Shown in pieces: positions 24,927 through 37,659 of a DNA stretch of 64,000 bases. The notes beneath the pieces were generated by a model that ran no database searches, was not told the origin of the DNA, and saw only the letters and a program-made list of their open reading frames with translations. The position numbers and the translations under genes are program-made. This stretch comes from Cucumis sativus (taxonomy: Eukaryota; Streptophyta; Magnoliopsida; Cucurbitales; Cucurbitaceae). The stretch lies in the NCBI RefSeq assembly GCF_000004075.3, contig NC_026660.2, positions 22,943,498-23,007,497 on the forward strand, read 5' to 3'. The stretch's first letter is position 1; each line of letters starts with the position of its first letter.

Positions 24927-26292
24927 GGAGATGGGGAGAGAGAGATAAGGATGAAGATTGGAGTGTGGATTGCAGAGAATTCAATGGATTTTGAATGGAA
25001 GAGACAGTGATGAGTGTGAGAAGAAATGGAGGGAAAGGTCTAGAAACCGACACGCTCATACTTCCTTTACATTCTATCAACCATTTTTTCTTTATTCTTT
25101 TTATTACTTTCATCTTTCATGTGCAAATTTGTGACCACCTTTTTCTTTTTCTTTTTGATTATATGAAGGTTAGTCCAAAATGAACTAAGGCTTTTGAATA
25201 TACAATTTTGCATGACATGCTTCTGTTATTATAATTAAAATTAAGTTATAATAATAAATATTGTAACAAATATTCGAAATAGTAACTAAATTTTTAAATA
25301 GCATTTAATCTTTGTTCTAAGTTTCAAATACTTACCAACTTGACTTAACGGACATCAATTTGAATATCTTCCCATCTTAATTGTTATACTAAAAAAAACT
25401 TTTAACAAAACTTTTAAAAGTGATATACACAAATATCCCTTCTGCTGAAATTAACCATAGCTGTACTTTATTATTTAACCAAATTTTTGCTCTCAACTTA
25501 GAAAAATGCTATATTTATTAACTAAACTATTGTAAAAATAAAACAAATAAAAAAGGCCATGTGATGGAAATTGACTTGATCCTTTTAATGTTATTAACAT
25601 AGAATTTCTAAATACATATATTTCATTATCGAATTAATTCCTTTTTAGTTGTTGTCAGTCACAAACTTTGCTCCAACGAATTCAAGACGTCCAAAGAGCA
25701 GGCTGCTGAACTCTGAACATGCCTATTTCTATTTAAAACCTAATGATTTTGTAAAAAGTCACTTATTTTCAATAATAAGTTGAATTCAACCCAAAAAAAA
25801 AAAAAAAAAAAACAGAGTCAATAAGAAAATTTGCAATCCATAAAACCAACAAAAACATTTGAGTATTCTTTTCATTTTTCATTTTTCAGTTTTTGAAAAT
25901 TAAATCTATTCCTCCCCATTTTATATAGAATGATGAGTCATTCTTCAATTTCGTGATTGAATTCTTTCACAAATTCTAAAAACAAAAGCAAAGAAAAGTT
26001 GGAGGAAGAAATGACACCTATATCCCATAGGCTTAATTTTAAAAAACAAAAATAAAATAAAATAAAATGATTACTAAATAAGACTAAATTACTTCTGCTT
26101 CTACCATATGTGAAATTAGATTAATAATGTATCTAACAAAGTAACTGAAACTAGTTTAATATTGCACCCTAATTCTAAAGTATAGGCCAAAAAGACATCC
26201 TTTTTTATTTATTTAAAAAAGGAAGCTAACCTTAAAATTGGGAATCAAAGAATCTGGGTGTCTGGCAGTTGTATCAACATTGCTAAAGACGT

Positions 26293-26392
26293 ACTTTCCT
26301 TCATATGCCCATCTTATTGATGGCATTGGCAACATTCATGGATTCTACCCTATTCTTGCTCAACAGATCATGCACCTTATTAGAAAGTAGCT
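26293..26392 (-). pseudogene. possible coding-gene fragment, unidentified
   Basis: On the minus strand a roughly 30-codon frame reads QLLSNKVHDLLSK... to ...NVANAINKMGI before a stop. Its composition (Asn, Lys, Ser, hydrophobic heptad-like spacing) looks more protein-like than the surroundings. I do not recognise the family. It could be a decayed exon or chance; no splice context supports an intact gene. Confidence 0.2.
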
Positions 26393-27214
26393 GCTATATA
26401 CAAGCACATACATGATTGTATTACAAACTGAATCCTATGGAAGTCGTCCGATTCAACCGACGATTACAAATGTAGCCTCCAGAAGAAATAAGGTTCATGT
26501 CCCCCACGTGTGAGTGTCGGTGAGATACTGAGCTAATTCCAGTTTGACCGTGCACGACTTTGTGGTAGTTTGTTATTGGATATGCAACTGAGGTTAAAGT
26601 AATGAAAATGTCACTACATATCAGAATGATTCCTACATTATTCAATACTATCACCATTCATTACGACCATGCTTAAAGAGGGTCTGTTTCTATACATTGT
26701 ACACCTGTATCCATGACGAGTTCGAAACAGTATGCTGACACGTCCATCTATCTAGTCACAAATGATATGTTGAAATGCCTCAAGGGATATTGGTAGGAAG
26801 ATTAATGCCAATAACTCTTTTTGTTTGGAACCTATTTAAATAAGAAGCAATTGTTTAACTGATGTGAATTACATACAGAAAAGCTTTGAATGGATCACAA
26901 AGAACTTTGGGCAGACGGAAGTAATCGAGGATAGAGCAAATTACAAATGACTTCAGAAAAGAAAAGGTCTATTGGACTTCACCCTCAATAAACGTAATAT
27001 TTTTCAGGAAAAATTCTACAAAATAAGGCTCAGACTGCACTAAACCCATAAGACTTTTGCTTCTTAATTAGAATGGAACCACAAAGAAGTAGCTACCAAG
27101 GGTGAGCTTGAGATATTTCCGAGATGGTAAGAAATGTTTTTAAACTAGTAAAGGCACGTTTTAAAATGTTCACAGTAGTTGGTTAGATTTTGAAAATGAT
27201 GTGTGCTTCTTCGT

Positions 27215-27540
27215 TACGCACCCAACCTAATAAGAAAATACTCAAGAATACAAAGGATAAACAAGAACAATAAAAGATAGAATTATATGAAAATATATTG
27301 ATATATATTAATATAACAATGTAACCCAAAGGCTAGACTCTCCCAAATTCCCTCACAAGGAAACCCCACTACAAAATTCTTCCTCCCTTACTCCAACGCC
27401 TCCCCTTCTATTAATAACTAAAATTCCTAACAAACCTAATATCTAATCACCCATATGCTCTTTCTAAACACCCTACCAATATTCTCCTAATACTCCTATT
27501 AATTCTATAGCTAGGGGCCTAGTCTTCCAAGACTTTTTAA
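27215..27540. repeat. possible LTR-retrotransposon-derived fragment
   Basis: The block has 'aagaacaataaaagatagaa', 'acaatgtaaccca' and a C-rich pyrimidine tract ('ccctcacaaggaaacccc', 'tccaacgcctcccc'). This order is reminiscent of Copia-type LTR edges in eudicots. I see no paired LTR, primer-binding site or coding remnants, so the call rests on composition alone. Confidence 0.25.
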
Positions 27541-28129
27541 TATGAAAAACGAACATAATGGAAAGACTGCTATATGAAAGAGAAGGATTTGTTTTTATTA
27601 GCAAGTAATAATCCAGAACTTGAAGTAAAAAATAAAAGAATGAAGCTCCATAAAAGGGATCTCTCTCCAGTTATAGAGTAGATTGATGACAGATTTGAAG
27701 GTAATTTAATAGTTAAAATCACTCGTTATTTTCAAGATCAATCCGAAGAATGCCTTTCATCATTCAAAACCAGATCTAATAGCATGAAAACAGCATTTAA
27801 CTGTGTAAAATTGAACATTAAATTGATTAAAGGTATGTTTTGGGATGATTTTGAACATAATAAAAATGGTCTTTAACAATTTAAGAAATACTTCCAAACA
27901 TGCCCTAACCGTCAACTTATTGAAGATACATATAAAGGAGGAAAAAAGAGAAAGGAAGGGATTCTAGGGGAAGATTTTAAAGATCCTCATCAAAATTTAT
28001 GACTTTTATGCCGAGTGTAAGAAAGATATGAAATAATAAAGCAATTGAATTGATAAGGAGCTGAAGGAAAAGGTAGATAATCAAATACCTAAGGCGCCAA
28101 TTACTTGATGTTATTTTCCATCATTGTAT

Positions 28130-31100
28130 TCATCTTCCAACCCGGAGAATGTTGTTACTTATTGCTCCCTTGGTCAAAGACTCTCTGTGAGGGTCAATCT
28201 TCCAGTGTCCATCGACGACAAATTTTATCTATAACAAGTTGTAAAGAGAAAATTAGTAGAGTTATCAATCAAATATGTGGTCCCCAAAAGGTTTTCAACT
28301 CATAACCTGTTACCAAGTTGAATTACTCTCAATTAATACACATACATGATGCAAGAATATAGAAAGCAAAAGAATATATTACGATAAATTGTTATAAAAG
28401 GAAAAATAAGACCTCTTAAATTGCAAAACATATTATAGAAGATATTTCTATCATAATAGAATGAAATAAAAGATATGCAAAAATCTAAACGATTAGACAT
28501 TCTTGAACCACCAGAAGGAAAATTTTGAACGCCCCCACAACAAATACAGGTATAGCAAAATGGTCAAAACAGAGAGACTATGCCGAGTTTCACTGTGTTC
28601 ATTTCAACAATAAAAATAACGTTAGGAAGCAGCTGTACATACAAAGGACTTTACAACTCTAACAAACAACACGTCTTACCAAATAAAAAGTTCGGAACAA
28701 TATATAATTAACAGGCAATTAACAAATAAAGAGAAGATTAACTAAGAAAATAAAAAAGAATCAGAATAGCAGGTTAACAATAGGTAAAATAGTAATAAGC
28801 ACAAAAATTGATCATTCAAGAAACACAATGCAGAATGGACAAAAATACACGAACGATATCACACACAACATTTAAAGCACAATACTTATCCTGTGTGATT
28901 GTGCAGAAAATAAATGTGCCTATTAGACACAATTGAAAATTTAGGAACCTATTCAGAAACATTTTAAAGTCAAGAGGCCATATTAGGCATGATACTAAGG
29001 TTGGAAGTTCAAGATTTATTAAAGAAGGATGTTCTCACCTCATAAACTCCAGGATAAAGCCACAGCACTGTAGACCAATGCCTGTGTTTCCTGGAACATT
29101 ACCATTGTCAGCTTATATGTTATCCAAGGGGGCATAAAGATGAAAATATTTGACAGGCAAAGGAATACTTTATCCCTAAAAATAAAATCCAAGTCTAACA
29201 GTTGAATTTTGTTCCTGGTTGTACAGATAAATTACAAAAGGGGGTCAGCCAAGTTATCCCTAATAATGGAACAAAGCCAAACGAAATCAAGTATTTGAAA
29301 GACTGAAATATTGCCCACACCTGAATAATCCTTTTGTATTGAACCAAGCTACCCCAACCCACCTACCAAGACCCCAACAACCAAGCAGGAGGAAGTAGGC
29401 GCAAGTTTAGCATTTGATGGCACCCTAAGCATTTGAACTTAGTGGCAACAGTATTTGACAGTAGAGAAAGCTAGTTAAGAAAATCATGACCTTATGCTTT
29501 GTAAACAAGATAAAACTAAGGAAAATTAATTGGTAAGACTTCAGGGAAATTGACACAGAACATCTAACTTCTAGAATTCTTGCCTTGGATTTTCATTTTG
29601 ATGTCTACAAAAAATTAGAGTTAATAAATTGAAGTACTAAAGAATTTAGGATCAGTCTTAAGGATGATAATCCTTTCAAATCATATGTGGACTATATTAT
29701 GATGTCATTCACTTGCATTGACACATTTGCAGGAACGCCTTAGAGAATCAGATAAAAGATGAAAATTCACTGAACTTTGAATTAACAGAATCCAGATGAT
29801 TGGACGACGGCTGTGGGTCCATCTTAATCTTATGATGCCAACCATTGAAGCTACCAGCTACCTCAACAATTTCTCCTTCCCCACTGTAATGGATTTGAAC
29901 CTGATAAATCAGATATCAAGTTTCAGTCAGCAGGCATTAGGATCATATAAAGGAAAGCCTAAACCATATTTACATCTTATGTTCAGCTGATAATGCCTTT
30001 TGTTTACAGAAGGAGCTGATATTTCTAATAATAATTCTCACTCTCTCTCTCTCAACAACGTAACAACAATCAAATGAAAAAGTAGTTTTCTATGATACAC
30101 GGCTAATTAATATTTAATCATTTTTTTTCTTTTTGATTAGAAACAAGAGAAGTATTAAAAGACACTAGGAAAGGGAACAGCTAGGCTAGGCCCCCAAGAA
30201 GCTAATAGAGCACCAAATTTTTTTTACCTACTACAACAAAGAGAAGAATTTTATCATTTAAAACTTTGCAGATTTCAGTGTCTTGAATTTAAACTTAAAA
30301 AGAAACTTTGCAGCACAACAGGCAGTCTGTGATTGTTTACTCTTTTCCATGAAAAAGAAAGAAAAGAAAAGATAGAAGAAAAAAGTATTATGAACGGATT
30401 AAAAGCACCGTACACAGTACCAAGATCTGTGTGCGATCTTGAACATTACAGAAAAGAAGCAAGATATATACCTCCTCCAATCCATAAAGACACTCTTCAG
30501 CAGCAACTAACTCTGAATCTCTTTCTAAAATGAGTTTTTGGGCCAGGCTGATCTCTGCTTCAGCCTTGCTTTGCGAAGCAGACAAAGCAAGCTGACAGTG
30601 GAATAAACATATAAACAGAAAAATTAAATTGCAATTAGTGAAGAAGAATCAAGAGCGGATGCAAAAGCATCAGCACGAGATAAAATCACAAGAACTGCTA
30701 GGTGAAACAATCTCTTCCAATCTTGAATACCGTGGATACCTAACAGATTGACAAACTAGCTTAAAAGCAAATCAAATAAATTAAATATTAAGAAACCCTG
30801 AGACCATAAGTTAAAAGATCCGTGACAGTTGACCACTCAATGACATAGAAAATGCAAGAAAAACACATCTTACCTTAAATAGTGTTAGACACAGAAATGA
30901 TAAACACGGTTTAGGAAGACCGGTTAAAGAAAGTAAATGTAAGACCCCCAATCATTCACATTTACAGAAGAAGGGGTAAAAAGGGAAAAGCACCAAGGAT
31001 ATTGAAGTAGAGGGACAACAAATTTCAGTTGCAAATGTGGGGATCAGGAAGAAAGTTTATGAGGGCTTTGCACTAAAGAGGAGGGTGTGGAATTTCTGAG

Positions 31101-34100
31101 CTGTGAAGCTTCGGGAGAGGAGGGGAAGGCACACTAATCAAGCAATGTGTCTACAGGAAGGATTATCCCAGTTTCTTGCTTGTTGGGTCTACATGAGTTT
31201 GGGAAATGCATTTAAAAACCTAACAGTTATCAGTTAGGAGGAGAGCAATTATATAAAATTTATCTAGCAGGTATTTTTATGTTAGGCTTTTCAATTTTCT
31301 AACCCTACAAATTCCTTAACTAACAACTACGGAAATTGTTCACAACGTTTTTTGATGCACAAATAGAACAGTAAGTTGAAGTGAAACCTTTACAACAGAG
31401 ATTAAAGTCAAGTATCCAAAGTGAATTGCCCCCATCTATTGGTATCCAGAAATTGTTTAGACGAACTTTATTTGAATGCATCACATTATGAATACTTTAC
31501 ACTAAACTAACCATGAAGAAGAAGTCAAATATGATATACCTTGTCCCTCTCAATCTGTTCCTTCAGCTGAGACAGTTCCAGCTCCTTCTGATGCTATAAA
31601 CAGAGAAGAAATGGCGTTAAAAGATGGAAGTGAAACCCAATACCAAATGGGCAGAACTTCAGACATCCTTGAATTAAGTAATAACAAGATATTTGAAGCA
31701 GATGGAATATAAAATCAATACCAACATAAATTTGAGACGATCAATCTCGACTTGATTCTCAGATACTTTTATCTGTACCATAGAGAGACAGAAATCCTTT
31801 TTTAAAAAAATGTCAAGAAACTTAATTGATTGAGTCTAGCAATATCTTAATAAAACACTGAATAATGTTAATGTACCTCAGCACCTGACACCTTTTCAAT
31901 TTGACCATTTAAAGCTTCAGTTGACGGTTGATTATCCCTACAAATAGTCTCGAATGATATGGATTTAGAAAGGTGATGAAATGGTAATTCTGATGAGACT
32001 TGGAAATTATTTGGTATGAAAACCAATCATTTGGGCAACCACGAAGACAGCAGGAAATAATATAAAAGACTTTGAATACGGCAATCTTACTGTTTGAATT
32101 ACTAACCTAATTAATTGACCAACAGTTGTGGTAGACACCTTATCATCAAATTCAGATGCACTCCCATTTGATGCCATCAAAGAACCTCTACTTGCGGTGG
32201 TATCTTCTGAGAATGCCTCAACATGGAAGTTTATTTCAGATTCTTCTGCATTTGTCGCTGCAACGGATCCATTGCCTTTTCCAGCACCACTCTCGCTTAA
32301 TGTGGCATCAAAATTATCTGAGCATCAACGCATTGTCACGTGCTCAACTTCAAGTTTTCAGAAGCACCAGATTATATAAGGAAAAACAGGATAAAACTTA
32401 TTACAAAACATGTTTTTATCAATGCAGAGAGAGGTTGAAATTAGTGGTTTGAACTGCAATGGCACTTGAAAAAAAATGTGCACAACATAATATTCAAAGA
32501 GGATATGAAATGATCGCTAACATAAAATTCCTGGAAATACAGATCATAAATTTTACAAAGACGTACATACAAGAATCAACTATCACTACAACAAAAAATA
32601 CAAAGTCATTGTCAATCACAAGAATCACAGTGAAGCTGATCAACTGCAGTAGGTGAGATGTACAGAAAATTTTTCTCTGACATAAAACTTTGCAATAGAT
32701 TGAGTAATTATATAAATCTCTATTAAACAAATAAAAATCTTTTATGAAATAACTGAAACTGAAGAAAATTAAAACATTACAGTTTACAAAAGAATTTGTA
32801 GCTAAAGTGAAAAATGAAATAAAGACTTCACATTTCAGAACTATCAATATGCATCTAAATGACAACAATAGTAGAAATAACAAACTAAAAATATAAAATG
32901 TAAAAAAGGTTATTGATTTGCATCAAGTGACATCGAAAAGTTTGATTCCAAACATAAACATTAAGGCACTGTTTGAATTGTAACCACAACACCATAGATG
33001 TTGAGATAAAATTTCAATTCTAGAAAATAAAACTCTAATCGTTCTAAATGTAATACTATCCAGCCTATTATAGTTGGACCATATGGTTCTACACATATAC
33101 AGCATGCTAACTAACTTTCAAACGGCATTGACAAAATATCTGCACCATTTATATAGAATTATATGTTGGCAATCAAAAAAATAATAGTCAATGTAATTTA
33201 CCATCTACTATATCCAGATCTCCATTTTGTATAAATCTGGCCACCTTCTCTGCTAGGGATAACTCCTCTGAATATTTTACCAACTTGTCACTAGAATCTT
33301 CATGTGCAAGAGCCCTATCAATATTTAAACCACTAGATCGGTCATCTATGATAGTCATTTCTGCTGATAAGGAGACACCGTCCACACAGTTATCTTCTTT
33401 CTCGACCTGTTCATTTGAATAATACAAGGCCTCTTCCTTTGAAGAGGAACTAGGTGTCAAAAGTAGAGGTCCTTCATCATGGTCATGCATGTCAAGATAT
33501 TCATCAGCTGTGGAATTTATCAAATAATTCTCTTCAGAAATAACTTCAAGTGACCAGGAAGATTCATCGTCCTTATTATTTGTTACCTCACTTTGACATT
33601 CCAATGAATTTTCATCATTTTCTACTGATAAATTTTTTGAAAATTCAATTAGCTCCCCAGTGCGGTCACTGCACGTATCACCTAAACCAATATCTGAACT
33701 AGTAAAGCAATCTTCTGATGCGGCAACTTCGGTTTTCCTGGATTTATCAGCTTCAACTGTCTCGATGTTCTCATCATTTTCTCGATATGATGCATTGTAT
33801 TCATCATGGCATATTAGATCAGTTGACAACTCTTCCTCCTCTGATGAATTGGCTGTTGTCGTAGGATCCGAAATGCAGTCTTCAAAACTAAAAACATGGT
33901 TGGTATTTGAACTATGAGAGGGATTTTCCAACACCAGGTCTTCAACTACATCTTCTGCCTCGCCATCCTGGCCTTCTAAGAAATACAAGGTTATCAATTA
34001 TTCAAATGAGAACCCCAGATTTATTAACACAGATTGAAGAATCGTGAATTAACCTGTCAGAGTAATGTTCCCCAAGTCACAATCACCTTCAACCGTAGTG

Positions 34101-34749
34101 GTTGAATTAGCAAGAAGAAGCTCTCGCATATGTTTGTGACCCCTTCGTCTTACAATATTTGCCAGGTCGGTCCTGAATGCATTCCAAACGGAGCATTTAA
34201 TCATCAACTAAGAACAGTACTCCAAACGAGAACACTACATGTCTACCCTACAATTCCACCTTCCAAATGTGAAACAGTTACACAGGAATTAAGAAACCTT
34301 ATAAATCCAGTTTCAAAACATGCAATTCCATTTAACTCGAAAACGATAACACTAAAAAGACGAAACAAATAACCTTCCGTGCTGCGAAAGCTCCTTTGTA
34401 GAAGGTACATGATCCTCCGGAAGTCCAACCGATCTAATGAACTCGCGAATGTCGTTGCAGAGCTCCTCATTACTCTTCTTCCTTCTACTAGCCCTGAAAC
34501 ACAAAATTCCACCACAACATCAAACAAAATACGAAAAACACAATATACACATGAAGATACAAGAAACGACGAGGAAATCAACCTGGAATTACTGATTGAA
34601 CAAGTACAGACGTAAGACTGTCTTCTTGGATGAAGGTGGCCTAAACAGTGAAACTTCGGGTGATGATTCTGCGTATGTAGTTGGTCTAGGAAAGAGAAAT
34701 TCCGAGAAGAGAGAGAGAGCAACGAATGAAAATGAGAGAGCGTAGCCAT
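28130..34749 (-). CDS. PTST2/PTST3 (FLO6)-like starch protein with CBM48
   Basis: Exons on the minus strand: 34749-34583, 34493-34374, 34172-34054, 33975-33202, 32317-32107, 31937-31877, 31772-31722, 31593-31540, 30591-30472, 29900 to about 29771, 29090-29039, 28228-28130. All junctions keep phase except the one between the exons at 29,900 and 29,090 (see findings). The protein starts with a Ser/His-rich transit-like region (1-55), then a basic segment with [19 protein letters not shown], a long acidic low-complexity region (exon of 774 bases), a coiled coil (about residues 470-555) and a C-terminal CBM48: [28 protein letters not shown] and [19 protein letters not shown]. This layout matches the PTST2/PTST3 group, which binds glucans and works with starch synthase in plastid starch granule initiation; the exact orthologue is uncertain. 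About 650 residues. Confidence 0.85.
30925..31330. repeat. possible insertion in PTST-like intron (LTR-like block)
   Basis: This block inside the intron between the exons at 31,540 and 30,591 is richer in G and purines than the rest of the intron. It opens with 'tgtaagaccccc', a start often seen in Ty3-type LTRs, and closes near 'ctaaccctaca', giving a TG...CA pair. I see no target-site duplication or coding part, so a solo or decayed LTR is only a suggestion. Confidence 0.25.
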
Positions 34750-35428
34750 GGAAAAAGGAAACTCTCACTACGCGCGAATTCTCATAGTGAGCTCTAAGCT
34801 TAGCTTTTGTGGAGAGGCGATTCTCGTTTATGGCGATGACGAAGAGAAATGAATGAAAGTTGTTCGCGAAATCACCACCATCACTATTTTTATGAAGAAA
34901 AGGAAAATCTTTTTATTTTTATTTATTTGAGAGGATATTTAAGAATAATGAGAATCGTTAAAAAATGAAGTATAAGAACACGTGTCACATGGCATTGATT
35001 TCCTTAATTATGTAATAGAATCTCGTATGAACCCCACCATAAAATATCTAAACCAAAGTTAACTAAGCATTTTTATTACAAAAAAGATGAAAGAAAAAGG
35101 AAAAACACACCAAATTAAGGAACTAAAAATTGATGTAATATTAAGCTAAGGTAAACAAAAATATATAGTAATATGAACCGTGGGGAATCCACATGTGGCA
35201 TATGTGCACAATGCATGCCCCTCAATTGGTCATAAAACTGTCTATATATATATTTACAATATTACTACTCCCATTATGCTTTTAAAACTTTGTACGAAGC
35301 TCAATGATACTACTAGGACTTTTTAAATAAAAATGGTACTTTCAAAAGAAGTAGAAAAATATTATGGTCATTTCCCATAAAATCCTATTTCTCTCAACAC
35401 AACACAAACCCTCGTCCACTCCACCACC
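34750..35428. other. promoter region upstream of PTST-like gene
   Basis: This is the 5' region of the PTST-like gene (minus strand) and sequence leading to a small plus-strand frame at 35,429. An 'acacgtgtca' motif with a CACGTG-type G-box core is at about 34,979. No other gene is visible. Confidence 0.5.
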
Positions 35429-35590
35429 ATGGATGATCCAACCTCCGCCTCTCTCCGTGTTGTTGCCAACATAGTTACTGCCTTCCTCCATCTCGCCGAG
35501 TCTCTCCACCTGTCGACGCTATGTTTGCCTAAATCCAACCACCACGTGAGTTTCTTTCTCATAGTTACGGGCTTCCCGTCAATATGGTTT
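35429..35590 (+). CDS. possible small gene or orphan first exon, unidentified
   Basis: An ATG in the good context ccaccATGG opens a frame of 53 codons starting MDDPTSASLRVVANIVTAFL. It is clearly less AT-rich than its flanks. After about 39 codons there is a good splice donor (CAC|GTGAGT at 35,549), so it could be a first exon whose partner exons I cannot identify; a TA-rich, TATA-like tract lies at about 35,241-35,253. The hydrophobic stretch might be a membrane segment or short helix. I do not recognise the family. A truncated gene or long non-coding RNA is equally possible. Confidence 0.3.
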
Positions 35591-37430
35591 GGTTAGATTC
35601 AGCATGTGCGAGTCTAGCTAATGGCGTAGCGACAACTCAAAGAAGGCATTCACAACAAGACGGTGGTCGTGAATACACAAATGGATAAATGGGTCGATTG
35701 AGTTTATTTCAAAAGAATTTATATATATTCGAGTTATTTCACATATAAGTTTATTTCGAATAATCTATATATATCTGCTCTGTCTCGCATCTGGGTGTAG
35801 TATCAAGAGGACCACTACGTTGAGGTCTCTTCTCTTTGGGGAGAGATTGATTTCATCTGGATGAGTATGCTGGAAGTCCAGAGAGAGGGAGTATATATGC
35901 CTCTGAATAGCGATAGGATGAACATACAATTTTCAATTACGAGTAACATGATCTACCTTTGTTTTAATATATAATGTTATTCAATTAAAGGTAATATGAG
36001 ATATTATTGTAAATTCATATAGTTTTTGTAATATAATATATGATATTGGTGGAGGTCGCCCATTCCATTGTCCTCCTTGGTCCTTTCTCCGTGGAAGCTG
36101 GGGAGATTAATGATTGTTCTTATGGGTTTGAAGTTTGTCGTTGACATGGATTGCGTGAACTTCTAAGTTCGAATCTGACACTGAGGTTGTTGCGAAGAAG
36201 ATTCAATTGTTGAACTTTTCTTTCTCCCAATTACAGGATTATCTACATTGTTGAAGTTGGTCTCTGCTCTTGTGGTTGCCTTAAGTGCTAGAGGATTTAA
36301 TTCTATGTGTTATTTTCATTGGCTTGTTCATTTTCTGATTGACTTTCCCAAATTGGATTTTCTAATTCATTGAAAATAAATTATCAGGAAGTTGTAGAGA
36401 GTATAAACTTGGTAGTCCTTTTCATCATACTCAAGTTGAAGTTAATTAAACTTAATTGTCAAAGAGAAGCTTCTCTATATGAGAAAGCTATGTGCATTTT
36501 TCATTATGGATTCGAAATATAAATCCTATATGCTTTATAGACGTAATTATGTATGTGTTGATATTTTAGTGCAGACTTTTAAGGTAGGCAGTAACATTAT
36601 TATTGCTACCGTTAGCCTTACTATTAGGTTGAAAATTGTGTGTTTCTTATAGTTGATTAAGATTATGTATGTATATGATATTTTGTAAATAAGCATGTTG
36701 AATTTCACACTAAATAATAGTGCATGCAAAGAATATGAAATGTAGTGTTCAATTTTGATCGTACTTGTATTTTAGAACTTAGATTGATACATTTTTCCTA
36801 TATATGACTTGTAAACCATACAAGTAACGTAAATTCTCAAGACAAGTTTACGCATTCAAAAAATTAGATAATAAAAAATTTAAAGGAAAGTATAAATACT
36901 TAAAGTATGTTTAGGGCTAGGAGTGGAGTTGGCTACAATGATCAACTTATTTGTTTGGAGTAATATTTAGTTTCAATTGGAGATTAGGAATTAAAATGAC
37001 TCACATGCTTTTACTAGTCTTTTACTCCAAGGGTATTTGAAATTCAAGGTTGGAAAGTTCGTCGACCAACTTTCGAACACCAAATCATTGTCGGTCAACC
37101 GACTATCGCCACTAATCAACCTTGAAATTTTTAATAAAAACATTTTTAGAGTTTAGACCAATCTCCAGTGATCGTCACCAGCCAATCTCCAACTACCTCA
37201 TCTAAAGAACTTCCAACAACCAGGACTATTATTCGATAGTAAACTATATTACTTTCTTTACATGTTTGTGTTAGTTTGAGTTTGATTTGAATCACAGTTA
37301 TCTAATTTTGTATTCAAGCATTATATACTTAAATTTGGTTAACCACGTTTCAACATTTTTGTGTAGTTTTCTTATCTAGAGATTCTGACTCTCACTTAAT
37401 CTAAAACATAATATTAGAACAAATATGAAC

Positions 37431-37597
37431 ATTATTTTATTATTTAATTGTTAAACTTATTAATAGTCTTAATATGGAAATTGTAGTTAAATTTATTCAA
37501 CGAATCTAATAAATTATTTTTATTATTTACTTGTTAAACTTATTAATAGTCCTAATATGGAAATTGTAGTTAAATTTATTAAACGAATCTAATAAAC
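37431..37597. repeat. 83-bp tandem duplication
   Basis: Two adjacent copies with a period of 83 bases. The shared core 'ttgttaaacttattaatag' starts at 37,448 and 37,531, and the copies end in 'cgaatctaataaa'. They differ at only a few positions. Confidence 0.9.
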
Positions 37598-37621
37598 AAA
37601 GTTCAGTTAAATCACATATCA

Positions 37622-37659
37622 ATTTTTATAAAAGATGTATATTTTTATAAAAGATGTAT
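37622..37659. repeat. perfect 19-bp tandem duplication
   Basis: 'atttttataaaagatgtat' occurs twice head to tail without mismatch, shortly after the 83-bp duplication. Confidence 0.95.

Larger units (their letters stand above)
24927..28129. other. non-coding stretch between DUF4079 gene and PTST-like gene
   Basis: From 24,927 to about 26,200 this is the DUF4079 promoter side and AT-rich DNA, with a long A run near 25,795. From about 26,240 to 28,129 it is the 3' side of the PTST-like gene; the real 3' UTR end is not visible. This latter part is less AT-rich and holds two items listed separately: a possible gene fragment near 26,290-26,390 and a repeat-like block near 27,215-27,540. Confidence 0.5.

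Noticed and set aside
32494..32883. 129-codon minus-strand frame
   Set aside because: It lies in an AT-rich intron of the PTST-like gene and consists of Phe/Leu/Ile/Ser runs typical of translated poly-T sequence.
36140..36185. Possible tRNA B box ('agttcgaatctga')
   Set aside because: No matching A box, acceptor stem or anticodon arm at tRNA spacing.
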